Of a DNA stretch of 61,711 nucleotides, positions 8,679-16,995 are shown piece by piece (positions within the stretch are counted from its first letter, which is position 1; each line of letters begins with the position of its first letter). The stretch lies in assembly GCF_008629655.1 (NCBI RefSeq), contig NZ_VWSG01000015.1, positions 1 to 61,711 of the forward strand. The letters run 5' to 3'. Origin of the DNA: Paenimyroides baculatum. GTDB lineage: Bacteria; Bacteroidota; Bacteroidia; Flavobacteriales; Flavobacteriaceae. A program made the translations under genes and the position numbers. The notes under the pieces are model-generated. The model had not been told where the DNA came from. It saw only the letters and a list, made by a program, of their open reading frames with translations, and did no database searches.

Positions 8679-9184
8679 AAGGAAGCTGCGGTATTTGACA
8701 GAACATTTTCTATAAAATTCTCTGTTTCTTCTCTGTTTAAATATCTGCGGATACACTTTTCGCTTAACCAAAGTTTAATAACATCGGTTAAAATATTATG
8801 TGGATCTTCAAAAATTACATGATCGGCTTTGGTTCGCACCTTAGCCGATTTTTTGCTTCCAACTTCGGTTATTTCCAATCTGTTGAATAATGGTTTCGAA
8901 AATTTATACTGCTTTTCCAAATACAGATTATTTTTATCGTAACTGCCAATTTCAAACGATAAAGAATCATCAATAGCAAAAATAATATCGTCTTCAAAAA
9001 CGTAATAATCGTTAATAATTCTTCTATTTTTTAGATCGATATCAGTATGATTGTAATCGCTGTTATCCCAAAGTCGTGCAATGCTATCGTTTGGAATATC
9101 AAAATAAATAGTATCGTTTTGTAAATATTGCGCGTTGCCTACAGAAAAACTTAAAAGCAGAATGAGGGTTAATAGTGTTTTCAT
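8675..9184 (-). CDS. Exported protein, paralogue of the broken gene next to it
   Basis: A 169-residue protein with a clean Sec signal peptide, MKTLLTLILLLSFSVGNAQ, cut after NAQ. No known domain recognised. It is paralogous to the upstream gene at 9194-9716: the SIARLW, DDSLSFEIGSY and VRTKADHVIFEDP regions line up with MSRLW, NDSLVEIGFY and VNTKQTTISFIES there. It is likely a periplasmic or surface protein. Its 3' end overlaps the purN stop by 4 bases in convergent orientation. Confidence 0.7.
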   Translation of the reverse strand: MKTLLTLILLLSFSVGNAQYLQNDTIYFDIPNDSIARLWDNSDYNHTDIDLKNRRIINDYYVFEDDIIFAIDDSLSFEIGSYDKNNLYLEKQYKFSKPLFNRLEITEVGSKKSAKVRTKADHVIFEDPHNILTDVIKLWLSEKCIRRYLNREETENFIENVLSNTAASF

Positions 9185-9193
9185 AAAACTATT

Positions 9194-9716
9194 TTATAAC
9201 GATGTTTCGGTCTTTATGGTGATATTGGTTGATGTTGCTTTTTCGTACAATCGTCTTTCTCTATAAAAGAATTCACGTTGTAAAGCAGTTGATAATGCCC
9301 AAAGCTGAACCATTTCAGGAATGTTGTCTGTTGACTCAATAAATGATATCGTTGTTTGCTTGGTATTTACTCTTAACCAAGTTTTGTCTCCTTTTTTTGC
9401 GAATAGCGATTCTACCAGCGGCAGGATATTTCATTTCGTAAACTTCTCTATTTAGAATAAACTGTTCGGTATTGTAAAAACCAATTTCGACCAATGAATC
9501 ATTCGTGTTTTTAAAAATATAGCCGTCTTTCAAAGTAAAATCTTTATGAAACAGCTTGTGTTCTAAAAAATCGTATTCTACAATAATATCAAAATCAATC
9601 CATAATCTCGACATTTTATTCGCATAGTTATAGTCGTAATTATAAACCGTATTTTTATTTTGCACAAAGATATTTGTAACAGCCAACAAACCAATTGTAA
9701 GTAAGTATTTCTCCAT
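9194..9716 (-). pseudogene. Frameshifted paralogue of the 8675-9184 gene
   Basis: From the ATG at 9716 (MEKYLLTIGLLAVTNIFVQN, signal-like) the frame runs to IAIRKKRRQNLV and stops at 9336. The minus-strand A-run at 9392-9398 has seven A. With six, the frame continues as IRKKGDKTWLRVNTKQTTIS and on through NIPEMVQLWALSTALQREFF to a stop at 9194. That continuation aligns with the C-terminal half of the downstream paralogue. The 523-base span is one base over a multiple of three, as expected for a single insertion. It may be a true mutation, phase variation or a base-calling error. Confidence 0.75.
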
Positions 9717-9790
9717 AGAATTTGTGTTTTGATAGGTGCTAACAAAAAAAATGCCAAAATAGAATTGTATTTTTGCTGAAACTAAATTAC

Positions 9791-10261
9791 ATGCAACCCG
9801 AAATTCTTTTATATACCGATGGTTCATCGCGCGGAAATCCAGGTCCGGGTGGTTATGGTACTATTTTACACTTAAACAATACCAAACATTATAAAGAATT
9901 ATCAAAAGGATATCGTAAAACAACCAATAACCGAATGGAATTGTTGGCTGTGATTATTGGGTTAGAAGCTTTAACTAGAGATAATTTAACGGTTTTGGTG
10001 GTTTCAGATTCTAAATATGTAGTAGATTCGGTTACAAAGGGTTGGGTTTTTGGTTGGGAAAAGAAAGGCTTCGCAGGTAAGAAAAATCCTGATTTATGGC
10101 AGCGTTTTTTAAAGATTTACCGTAAGCATAAAGTCAATTTTCAATGGGTAAAAGGGCATAATAACCACCCAATGAACGAGCGTTGCGATTTCTTGGCGGT
10201 TCAAGCATCAAAAGAACCTAAACTGCTGATTGACGAATGGTACGAAGAAAACGAAAATTAA
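9791..10261 (+). CDS. rnhA: Ribonuclease HI
   Basis: Cuts RNA in RNA-DNA hybrids. I start at 9791 (MQPEILLYTDGSSRGNPGPG) because a TATTTTTG -7 element at 9768-9775 overlaps the upstream alternative start. The catalytic set is visible: D10, E50 in NNRMELLAV, D73 in VVSDSKYVVD, and D133 in NERCDFLAV, with H123 in KGHNNHP. 156 residues, complete. It diverges from the frameshifted exported-protein gene. Confidence 0.95.
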   Translation: MQPEILLYTDGSSRGNPGPGGYGTILHLNNTKHYKELSKGYRKTTNNRMELLAVIIGLEALTRDNLTVLVVSDSKYVVDSVTKGWVFGWEKKGFAGKKNPDLWQRFLKIYRKHKVNFQWVKGHNNHPMNERCDFLAVQASKEPKLLIDEWYEENEN

Positions 10262-10306
10262 GTATGGTTATAAAATAATTATTAAAAAATTGTTGTTGAT
10301 GCTATT

Positions 10307-10326
10307 TTGGTGTAAATTTACATCAA
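10307..10326. promoter_or_regulatory. Operator-like palindrome before parDE
   Basis: TTGGTGTAAA / TTTACATCAA is a 20-base inverted repeat with one mismatch, ending 10 bases before the parD ATG. A palindrome in this position is what an autoregulating ParD antitoxin would bind. Confidence 0.55.
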
Positions 10327-10336
10327 ATGTGAAATT

Positions 10337-10564
10337 ATGGCACGACAAAGTATTTCTCTTACAGAACCTAATGATCAATGGTTAAAAAATCAAGTTGATA
10401 ATAAAGAATATGCCAGTAAAAGTGAGTTGGTTAATGATTTAATTAGACAAGCTCGCAAACAAGAATGGATAAAGGAAAAATTAGAAAATGCTGAAAAAAG
10501 TGGATTTACCACTGACAGTAAAGAAGAAATTTTAAAATTATCTAAAGAATTGCTTAATGGCTAA
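10337..10564 (+). CDS. parD: ParD family antitoxin
   Basis: A 75-residue type II antitoxin. The N-terminal ribbon-helix-helix starts MARQSISLTEPNDQWLKNQV and continues KSELVNDLIRQARKQ. The C-terminal tail that wraps the toxin is acidic and flexible (SKEEILKLSKELLNG). It overlaps the toxin gene by 8 bases, so translation is coupled. The pair is expected to repress its own promoter through the palindrome just upstream. Confidence 0.9.
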   Translation: MARQSISLTEPNDQWLKNQVDNKEYASKSELVNDLIRQARKQEWIKEKLENAEKSGFTTDSKEEILKLSKELLNG

Positions 10565-10844
10565 CTATAAGTTAAGTAATGCTGCTAAAGAAGATTTGAT
10601 TAGAATTCATCATTATGGAGTTCAAAGATTTGGTATGCAGCAGGCAGATGCTTATTTTAATACCTTTTTTGATCATTTTGAAATGATTGCCCGCATACCT
10701 TTTTCATTTGAATCTGTTGACTTTATTAAGCAAGGTTATCGCCGTTGCGTTTGCGGGTCAGATGCAATTTATTATAAAGTAAATAATAACCAGGTTGAAA
10801 TAATGGCTGTTATTAGCAAGCAAGATCTCGAAAATAAACTTTAA
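10557..10844 (+). CDS. parE: ParE/RelE-superfamily toxin
   Basis: 95 residues with the ParE pattern: MANYKLSNAAKEDLIRIHHY at the N terminus, an amphipathic helix 2, the SFESVDFIKQGYRRCVCGSD core with conserved Gly-Tyr-Arg, and a closing strand NQVEIMAVISKQD. Family members usually poison DNA gyrase, though substrate cannot be read from sequence. It overlaps parD by 8 bases. The pair sits alone between rnhA and pfkB, a chromosomal TA module with no other mobile signature around it. Confidence 0.9.
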   Translation: MANYKLSNAAKEDLIRIHHYGVQRFGMQQADAYFNTFFDHFEMIARIPFSFESVDFIKQGYRRCVCGSDAIYYKVNNNQVEIMAVISKQDLENKL

Positions 10845-10919
10845 TCTCGTGTGTTTCGTCATGATTATCTACTTAAAAATAAACGAAAATTAATCTATGT
10901 TAATGAATAACAAACGTGT

Positions 10920-10950
10920 TTGCGTATTAGTTGGTTTCGTATTATCTTTG
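10920..10950 (+). promoter_or_regulatory. Promoter of the PfkB gene
   Basis: TTG at 10920-10922, a 20-base spacer and TATCTTTG at 10943-10950 match the Bacteroidota consensus TTG-N19-TAnnTTTG. The site lies inside the longer open frame and thereby fixes the real start at 10974. Confidence 0.6.
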
Positions 10951-10973
10951 CATCTTCATTTACTAACAACTAT

Positions 10974-11903
10974 ATGAACAAATTATTGATTGTAGGAACG
11001 GTTGCTTATGATGCAATTGAAACACCTTTTGGTAAAACCGACAAAATTCTTGGTGGAGCCGCTACTTATATAGGTTTATCGGCATCGCATTTTAATGTAA
11101 AATCGGCAATTGTTTCTGTAGTTGGAGACGATTTTTCTCAAGAATATTTAGATTTGTTATCAAGCAGAAATATTGATATTTCTGGAATCGAAATCGTAAA
11201 AGAAGGCAAAACCTTTTTCTGGAGCGGTTTGTATCATAACGATTTAAATTCGCGTGATACTTTAGATACACAGTTAAACGTTTTGGCAGATTTTAATCCG
11301 ATTGTTCCAGAAGATTTTAAAGATTCTGATGTAATTATGTTAGGAAATTTACATCCTAATATCCAAATTGGTGTTTTAGATCAATTAACATCAAAACCAA
11401 AATTGGTTGTTTTAGATACCATGAACTTTTGGATGGATTGTGCTTTAGAAGAATTAAAACAGGTTTTAAAACGTGTAGATGTTCTTACAATTAACGATGA
11501 AGAAGCTCGCCAACTTTCTGGTGAATACTCATTGGTTAAAGCAGCAGAAATCATTCATACCATGGGACCAAAATTCGTGGTAATTAAAAAAGGCGAACAC
11601 GGTGCGTTACTTTTTAATAACGACCAAGTGTTTTTTGCACCGGCATTACCCTTAAAAGAAGTTTTTGATCCAACCGGAGCAGGCGATACGTTTGCCGGCG
11701 GTTTTTCGGGCTATTTGGCACAGCAAGGCAATGTTTCGTTCAATAATATGAAGAACGCTATTATACATGGTTCCAATCTGGCATCGTTCTGTGTTGAAAA
11801 ATTCGGAACGCAACGCATGGAAAGTTTAGAAAAAGAAGAAGTAAACGCACGTTTACAGCAGTTTAAAATGTTAACACAGTTCGATATAGAACTAGCACAA
11901 TAA
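10974..11903 (+). CDS. PfkB family sugar/nucleoside kinase
   Basis: A 309-residue ribokinase-fold kinase. I start at 10974 (MNKLLIVGTVAYDAIETPFG) because the promoter lies between the upstream start and this ATG. The N-terminal GGAATYIGL stretch and the C-terminal signature DPTGAGDTFAGGFSGYLAQQ, with the catalytic Asp in GAGD, are clear. The substrate cannot be assigned. The adjacency to a PurF-like enzyme and purN hints at nucleoside or ribose metabolism. It is followed by a terminator and then purF. Confidence 0.9.
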   Translation: MNKLLIVGTVAYDAIETPFGKTDKILGGAATYIGLSASHFNVKSAIVSVVGDDFSQEYLDLLSSRNIDISGIEIVKEGKTFFWSGLYHNDLNSRDTLDTQLNVLADFNPIVPEDFKDSDVIMLGNLHPNIQIGVLDQLTSKPKLVVLDTMNFWMDCALEELKQVLKRVDVLTINDEEARQLSGEYSLVKAAEIIHTMGPKFVVIKKGEHGALLFNNDQVFFAPALPLKEVFDPTGAGDTFAGGFSGYLAQQGNVSFNNMKNAIIHGSNLASFCVEKFGTQRMESLEKEEVNARLQQFKMLTQFDIELAQ

Positions 11904-11909
11904 AAACAG

Positions 11910-11934
11910 AAAGCCCAAATTATGGGCTTTTTTT
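11910..11934 (+). terminator. Terminator after the PfkB gene
   Basis: AAAGCCCA / TGGGCTTT hairpin with a 5-base loop and a following T-run, 7 bases past the stop. The next gene starts only 34 bases further on. Confidence 0.8.
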
Positions 11935-11967
11935 GGTTTAACAACAATAACACAACAACATACAACA

Positions 11968-13869
11968 ATGAGCGACGCTATAAAACACGAATGTGGTATT
12001 GCACTTTTAAGATTAAAGAAACCGTTGTCTTTTTATAAAGAAAAATACGGATCAAGTTTTTATGCAATCCAAAAAATGTACCTGCTAATGGAAAAGCAGC
12101 ACAACCGCGGACAAGACGGGGCAGGTTTGGCAAGCATTAAGTTAGATATGGATCCGGGTGAGCGTTATATCAGCCGCGTTCGATCTAACAAAACATCTCC
12201 AATTCAAGATATTTTTTCGCAAGTAAACGGAAGAATCAATCAAGAATTAGAAGAAAATCCGGAATGGTTGAACGATGTTGATGCACAGAAAAAACACATT
12301 CCTTATTTGGGAGAAGTGTTTTTGGGGCACGTACGTTACGGAACTTTCGGAAAGAATAATATAGAAAGCGTACATCCGTTTTTACGTCAGAACAACTGGA
12401 TGCATCGCAACCTTATTGTAGCCGGAAACTTCAACTTAACCAACGTAAAGGTTTTGTTTGAAGATTTGGTGCGTTTGGGTCAGCATCCAAAAGAAATGGC
12501 AGATACCGTTACGGTAATGGAAAAAATCGGTCATTTTTTAGATGATGAAGTAGAAGATCTGTACTTTCAGTTACGCGATAAAGAAGGTTTATCTAAAAAA
12601 GATGCGACTCCGGTAATCGGCGAGCGTTTAGATATTGCACGCATTTTACGCAGAGCATCTAAAAACTGGGACGGTGGTTTTGCAATGGCAGGTATGTTTG
12701 GTCATGGAGATGCGTTTGTATTGCGCGATCCTGCAGGAATTCGTCCGGCGTTTTATTACGAAGACGAAGAAATTGTGGTCGTGGCTTCAGAACGTCCGGT
12801 GATTCAAACTGCATTTAACGTTCCTTTCAACGAAATTAAAGAGTTAGATCCGGGTAACGCCATTATTATTAAAAAAGACGGTCAGGTTTCTTTCGAAGAA
12901 ATTTTAGAGCCTTTAGAAAGAAAAGCATGTTCGTTTGAACGTATTTATTTTTCAAGAGGAAACGATGCGTCAATCTATCAAGAACGCAAAATGTTAGGTA
13001 GAACAATGATGCCTATGATTTTGAAAGAACTTGAAAATGATGTAGAAAATGCCGTGTTCTCTTACATTCCTAACACAGCCGAAGTTTCTTATTTTGGAAT
13101 GGTTGAAGGTGCACAAGAATTTTTAAACAAGCAGAAAACCGAACGTATTCTTGCTTTAAAAGAGCAGTTGTCGCCAGAAAATCTACAGGAAATTCTTTCT
13201 AAAACTATTCGATCAGAAAAAATCACCATTAAAGATGCCAAGTTGCGTACGTTTATTACAGACGACAGTAACCGCGACGATATGGTAGAACATGTGTACG
13301 ATGTTACGTATGGTGTAGTAAAACCAACCGATACTTTGATTGTTATTGACGATAGTATTGTGCGCGGAACTACCTTGAAAAAATCGATTGTCAAGATGTT
13401 AGATCGATTAAATCCTAAAAAAATCATCGTAGTTTCATCGGCTCCGCAAATTCGTTATCCTGATTGTTACGGTATCGATATGGCTAAAATGGATACATTG
13501 ATTGCTTTTAATGCTACATTAGAATTGTTGAAAGATCGTAACATGTATCATATTATTGATGAAGTTTATGCGAAATGTAAAACGCAGGAAAATTTACCAG
13601 ATGAACAGGTGATAAACTTTGTTACAGAAATTTACGCTCCGTTTACCGATGAAGAAATTTCTGATAAAATTTCTGAAATGCTTCATCCTGAAACTGTAAA
13701 AGCCGATTTAAAAGTGATGTTTCAAACGGTAGAAAATCTTCATATTTCTTGTCCTGATAATTTAGGTGACTGGTATTTTACCGGAAATTACCCAACAGCA
13801 GGTGGTAACCGCGTGGTAAACCGTGCGTTTATGAACTTTGTAGAAGGTAACGACGCAAGAGCTTATTAA
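11968..13869 (+). CDS. Long amidophosphoribosyltransferase paralogue
   Basis: PurF-type enzyme: an N-terminal Ntn glutaminase joined to a phosphoribosyltransferase. The probable nucleophile is C9 in KHECGIALL, consistent with a short propeptide. GHVRYGTFG and NRGQDGAGLA are glutaminase motifs. The PRPP loop is LIVIDDSIVRGTTLKKSI near residues 455-472. At 633 residues it is over 100 residues longer than ordinary PurF, with extra sequence in the N-terminal half (about 70-110 and 160-210) and at the C terminus. Bacteroidota often carry this long form besides a normal PurF, so a role outside the first purine step is possible. Confidence 0.85.
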   Translation: MSDAIKHECGIALLRLKKPLSFYKEKYGSSFYAIQKMYLLMEKQHNRGQDGAGLASIKLDMDPGERYISRVRSNKTSPIQDIFSQVNGRINQELEENPEWLNDVDAQKKHIPYLGEVFLGHVRYGTFGKNNIESVHPFLRQNNWMHRNLIVAGNFNLTNVKVLFEDLVRLGQHPKEMADTVTVMEKIGHFLDDEVEDLYFQLRDKEGLSKKDATPVIGERLDIARILRRASKNWDGGFAMAGMFGHGDAFVLRDPAGIRPAFYYEDEEIVVVASERPVIQTAFNVPFNEIKELDPGNAIIIKKDGQVSFEEILEPLERKACSFERIYFSRGNDASIYQERKMLGRTMMPMILKELENDVENAVFSYIPNTAEVSYFGMVEGAQEFLNKQKTERILALKEQLSPENLQEILSKTIRSEKITIKDAKLRTFITDDSNRDDMVEHVYDVTYGVVKPTDTLIVIDDSIVRGTTLKKSIVKMLDRLNPKKIIVVSSAPQIRYPDCYGIDMAKMDTLIAFNATLELLKDRNMYHIIDEVYAKCKTQENLPDEQVINFVTEIYAPFTDEEISDKISEMLHPETVKADLKVMFQTVENLHISCPDNLGDWYFTGNYPTAGGNRVVNRAFMNFVEGNDARAY

Positions 13870-13892
13870 GATTATAAAACTTAAATATATTA

Positions 13893-13924
13893 AAAGCATC
13901 AGGAGAAAACCTGATGCTTTTTTT
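13893..13924 (+). terminator. Terminator after the PurF-like gene
   Basis: Perfect AAAGCATCAGG / CCTGATGCTTT stem with a 6-base loop, then T-run. Confidence 0.9.
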
Positions 13925-14050
13925 GTTTACCTCAAAAATCAATCGGTTTACCTGCATTCAAATAAAATTTTCTCTGGTTTTAAACTTTGGCACGGCAATT
14001 GGAATTCACTAATCAAACAACAAGTTTAAAACATTAAAAAGTTAGAAATC

Positions 14051-14452
14051 ATGAGAAAATTAATTACCCTTGCATTAGTAACACTTAGTCTAAGTGGATT
14101 TGCACAGCAACGACAAATGGTAAGAACTGATGATAACAGATACCAAGAAAACCGTCACAGCCAGCAAAATTATGGCAACGATAAATACAATAACAAATAC
14201 GGAAACTATAGTTTTTCTCGTTTAGATTTATCAAAACGTCAAGAACGTATGTTGGTTGATATTTTGAAAGACAAACAAAACGATGAACGTTATATTATTA
14301 GAAAATACAGAAATCCAGAGCAAAAACTGCGTATGTTAGACCGTGAGTACGATCGTAAAATTCAAAATCTGTTAAGCAGATCACAATACGATAAATGGAG
14401 TAGAATTTATGCATACCAATACGAAGCTTATGGAAACAAACGCTGGTCATAA
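14051..14452 (+). CDS. Exported small basic protein
   Basis: 133 residues with signal peptide MRKLITLALVTLSLSGFAQ (cut after FAQ). A Gln/Asn/Tyr-rich spacer (about 20-55) follows. The helical C-terminal part (LSKRQERMLVDILKDKQNDE ... IQNLLSRSQYDKWSRIYAYQ) has the feel of LTxxQ/Spy-like periplasmic proteins (LSKRQ, LSRSQYDKW), but the match is loose. It is a single gene with its own terminator. Confidence 0.65.
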   Translation: MRKLITLALVTLSLSGFAQQRQMVRTDDNRYQENRHSQQNYGNDKYNNKYGNYSFSRLDLSKRQERMLVDILKDKQNDERYIIRKYRNPEQKLRMLDREYDRKIQNLLSRSQYDKWSRIYAYQYEAYGNKRWS

Positions 14453-14477
14453 TCAACCTTTATATTTTTTAAGATGA

Positions 14478-14517
14478 AATCCCGATACTGATAAGATTAG
14501 TATTTGGGATTTTTTTT
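14478..14517 (+). terminator. Terminator of the 14051 gene
   Basis: AATCCCGATACT / AGTATTTGGGATT imperfect stem followed by a long T-run, about 25 bases after the stop. Confidence 0.75.
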
Positions 14518-14570
14518 ATTTCAGATAATTGTTTTTTAGTAAATTAGATAAAATTTAAACCAAAGATATT

Positions 14571-14903
14571 ATGAGAAAAGTAGTTTTGTTCGGTTTGTTT
14601 CTTCTTTTAAATGTTTCTGTAAAAGCACAAAGTAGTGCATCGGTAAAAGAAAATCAACCTATAAAAGAGTTTAGTGATGAAACAAAATCTCTAGGCGAAG
14701 CCGAAATTATTATTTCTATTTCTGTTGAAGGTAAAGAAGTTGAATTACCGGCTTACGCAAAAAGAACTACTTCATTAAAAGAAGGTATATTGTATGCAGA
14801 AAAACTTATAAGCGATTTACAAAGTAAAGGATTAAAAACTGTAAGGTATGATATGTCTTGGACGGCAGATAGAGAAGAAAAATTAGACTTTTCAAAAGAA
14901 TAA
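14571..14903 (+). CDS. Exported protein, unknown
   Basis: 110 residues with signal peptide MRKVVLFGLFLLLNVSVKAQ. The mature part is small and acidic, with an EIIISISVEGKEVELP strand region and a KEGILYAEKLISDLQSKGLK helix. No family recognised. It is bounded by terminators on both sides, so probably monocistronic. Confidence 0.6.
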   Translation: MRKVVLFGLFLLLNVSVKAQSSASVKENQPIKEFSDETKSLGEAEIIISISVEGKEVELPAYAKRTTSLKEGILYAEKLISDLQSKGLKTVRYDMSWTADREEKLDFSKE

Positions 14904-14904
14904 G

Positions 14905-14938
14905 AAACTCCGACTAGATTAAATCAGTCGGAGTTTTG
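14905..14938. terminator. Bidirectional terminator
   Basis: AAACTCCGACT / AGTCGGAGTTT stem between two convergent genes, beginning right at the stop of the 14571 gene. Confidence 0.8.
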
Positions 14939-14965
14939 TTTATAATAACAGCTTAAAAATAAAAA

Positions 14966-16258
14966 CTATCTATTCATTAAATCTTCAATTTCGGCAGCTT
15001 CCAACGGAATGTTTTTCATTAAATTCAATGGCAATCCTTGATTTTGAATTACGTAATCGTCCTCTAAACGAATTCCGAAACCTTCTGCAGGAATATAAAA
15101 ACCAGGTTCGTTTGTAAATACCATTCCTTCAACAAAATTATCGGTTAAAATTCCGTAATCATGCGTGTCTAATCCCATGTGGTGCGATGTTCCGTGCATC
15201 ATGTACTTTTTGTAAGCAGGCCAGTCTGGGTTTTCGTTTTGCACATCGGCTTTATCCAATAAACCTAAACCTAATAATTCAGACGTATAAATTTTACCTA
15301 ATTCTTTGTGGTAATCGTACCAGTTGTTGCCGGCAACCAATAAGGTTTCAGCAGCTTTTTTACAACGTAAAACTGCATCATAAACCTCACGTTGACGCGC
15401 TGTATAACGTCCGCTAACAGGAATCGTTCTTGATAAATCTGATGCGTAATTAGCATATTCTGCTGCAACATCAAACAAAATTAAATCGCCATCTTTACAT
15501 TGTTGGTTATTTTCGATATAATGCAACACATTAGCATTGTTACCCGATGCAATAATTGGCGTGTACGCAAAACCTTTAGATCGGTTACGTAGAAACTCGT
15601 GCGCAAACTCTGCTTCAATTTCATATTCCCAAACGTCAGGTTTTACAAAACCTAAAATTCTGCGGAACCCTTTCTCGGTAATATCACAAGCCTGTTGAAT
15701 CAAAGCAATTTCTTGTGGTTCTTTTACCGAACGCAAACGCTGTAAAATTGGGTTTGATCGTATATATTGATGACCTGGAAAATCGTTCTTTAATTTTTTT
15801 ATGAATCGATCTTCACGAGTTTCTGTTTCAACCGATGCGCGGTAATGTTCGTTATTATTAATGTACACATTTTCTGCTTCCACCATCATTTTTCTGAAAA
15901 TAGTAGGGAAATCAGAAAGCCAATAAACCGTTTTAACACCCGAAACTTCAAAAGCACGTTCTTTAGTCAGTTTTTCGCCTTCCCAAATGGCAATATGTTC
16001 ATTAGTTTCGCGTAAAAACAAAACTTCACGGTGTTTTTCTTCAAAAGCATCAGGAAAAATCACCAAGATAGATTCTTCTTGATCTACACCCGATAAATAA
16101 AAAATATCGCGATGTTGTGCAAAAGGTAAAGTAGAATCGGCAGAAACCGGATAAATGTCGTTAGAATTAAATACGGCTAAACTTTGCGGAGCCATTTGAC
16201 CAACAAACTTTTTGCGGTTTTTTATAAAAAGATTTCGGTCTATTTGATGATATTTCAT
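14966..16258 (-). CDS. pepP: Xaa-Pro aminopeptidase (aminopeptidase P)
   Basis: M24 metallopeptidase that removes the N-terminal residue before proline. 430 residues: an N-terminal AMP_N domain (MKYHQIDRNLFIKNRKKF ... HRDIFYLSGVDQEESIL) and a C-terminal pita-bread fold. Metal ligands are visible in ILFDVAAEYANYASDLSRTI (two Asp), HGTSHHMGLDTHD (His), TNEPGFYIP (Glu) and GIRLEDDYVI (Glu). It is convergent with the 14571 gene. The next gene upstream on this strand is the Crp-type regulator. Confidence 0.94.
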   Translation of the reverse strand: MKYHQIDRNLFIKNRKKFVGQMAPQSLAVFNSNDIYPVSADSTLPFAQHRDIFYLSGVDQEESILVIFPDAFEEKHREVLFLRETNEHIAIWEGEKLTKERAFEVSGVKTVYWLSDFPTIFRKMMVEAENVYINNNEHYRASVETETREDRFIKKLKNDFPGHQYIRSNPILQRLRSVKEPQEIALIQQACDITEKGFRRILGFVKPDVWEYEIEAEFAHEFLRNRSKGFAYTPIIASGNNANVLHYIENNQQCKDGDLILFDVAAEYANYASDLSRTIPVSGRYTARQREVYDAVLRCKKAAETLLVAGNNWYDYHKELGKIYTSELLGLGLLDKADVQNENPDWPAYKKYMMHGTSHHMGLDTHDYGILTDNFVEGMVFTNEPGFYIPAEGFGIRLEDDYVIQNQGLPLNLMKNIPLEAAEIEDLMNR

Positions 16259-16331
16259 GGTTTTAGGTTTTTAAAATTATTGTTTATCAAAATTAAACAA
16301 ATGCCAATTAGTACAAATCAGCCAAATGGCA

Positions 16332-16913
16332 TTATTTTATGTTTTTACGAATTCGACTCATGTGTCGGTCTGAAATTCCTAAAAGTGATGATAGGTAATG
16401 CAACGGAACATCGTGTATCAACTTAGGTTCGTTTTCTAATAATTTCTTATAGCGATCTTCGGGCGAAAGTGTAAGCAGATCTAAACGATATTCGTCAATC
16501 AAACATAATTGCTTTTCAATAAGATTGTAATAAAACTGTCGAAAATCAGAATTGCTTTCACGCAGCTCCAAAAAAACATCACGGCTCATAATCCATAAAT
16601 GGCAATCGAAAAGAGCTTTAATGCTTTTGCGCGATGGTTGCTGCATCAAAAAACTATTCAACGCTACTGTTGCTGTATTTTTCATGCCTAAATAAGTCGT
16701 CTTTTCTTGCCCGTCAATTTCAATAGAATGTTTTAAAACACCTTCATCAATAAAACAAAAGTATTTGCAAATTTCATCTTCCTTTACAAGGAAATCATTT
16801 TTCTTTAAATGGATTTCCTTAAAAAATGATCGAAAAGGAACTAAAGTAGCTCTTAAGTTTTCTGAAGAAAATCCGAAGGATTCACTAAATAAAAAGTTAG
16901 AATGATCGTGCAT
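16332..16913 (-). CDS. Crp/Fnr family transcription regulator
   Basis: 193 residues from the ATG at 16913 (MHDHSNFLFSESFG). The N-terminal cyclic-nucleotide-type beta barrel (KKNDFLVKEDEICKYFCFID) is present. The C-terminal helix-turn-helix is LHYLSSLLGISDRHMSRIRK. The typical SPEDRYKKLLENEP linker matches Bacteroidota Crp-like proteins. I see no Fnr-type Cys cluster, so the effector is unknown. It diverges from the ChaN-like gene across 82 bases that contain an inverted repeat. Confidence 0.88.
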   Translation of the reverse strand: MHDHSNFLFSESFGFSSENLRATLVPFRSFFKEIHLKKNDFLVKEDEICKYFCFIDEGVLKHSIEIDGQEKTTYLGMKNTATVALNSFLMQQPSRKSIKALFDCHLWIMSRDVFLELRESNSDFRQFYYNLIEKQLCLIDEYRLDLLTLSPEDRYKKLLENEPKLIHDVPLHYLSSLLGISDRHMSRIRKNIK

Positions 16914-16995
16914 TTTTGTTAATCTGTATAAGATAAATATTAACAAGATAAAGATAATGAATACCTTTGTGTTTTTAAAAATAAATATTATTTCT

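Noticed and set aside
9336..9827. 163-residue ORF as a normal gene with an early start
   Set aside because: The conserved signal-like start is at 9716, and homology to the neighbour continues in another frame past the stop at 9336, so it is a frameshifted gene.
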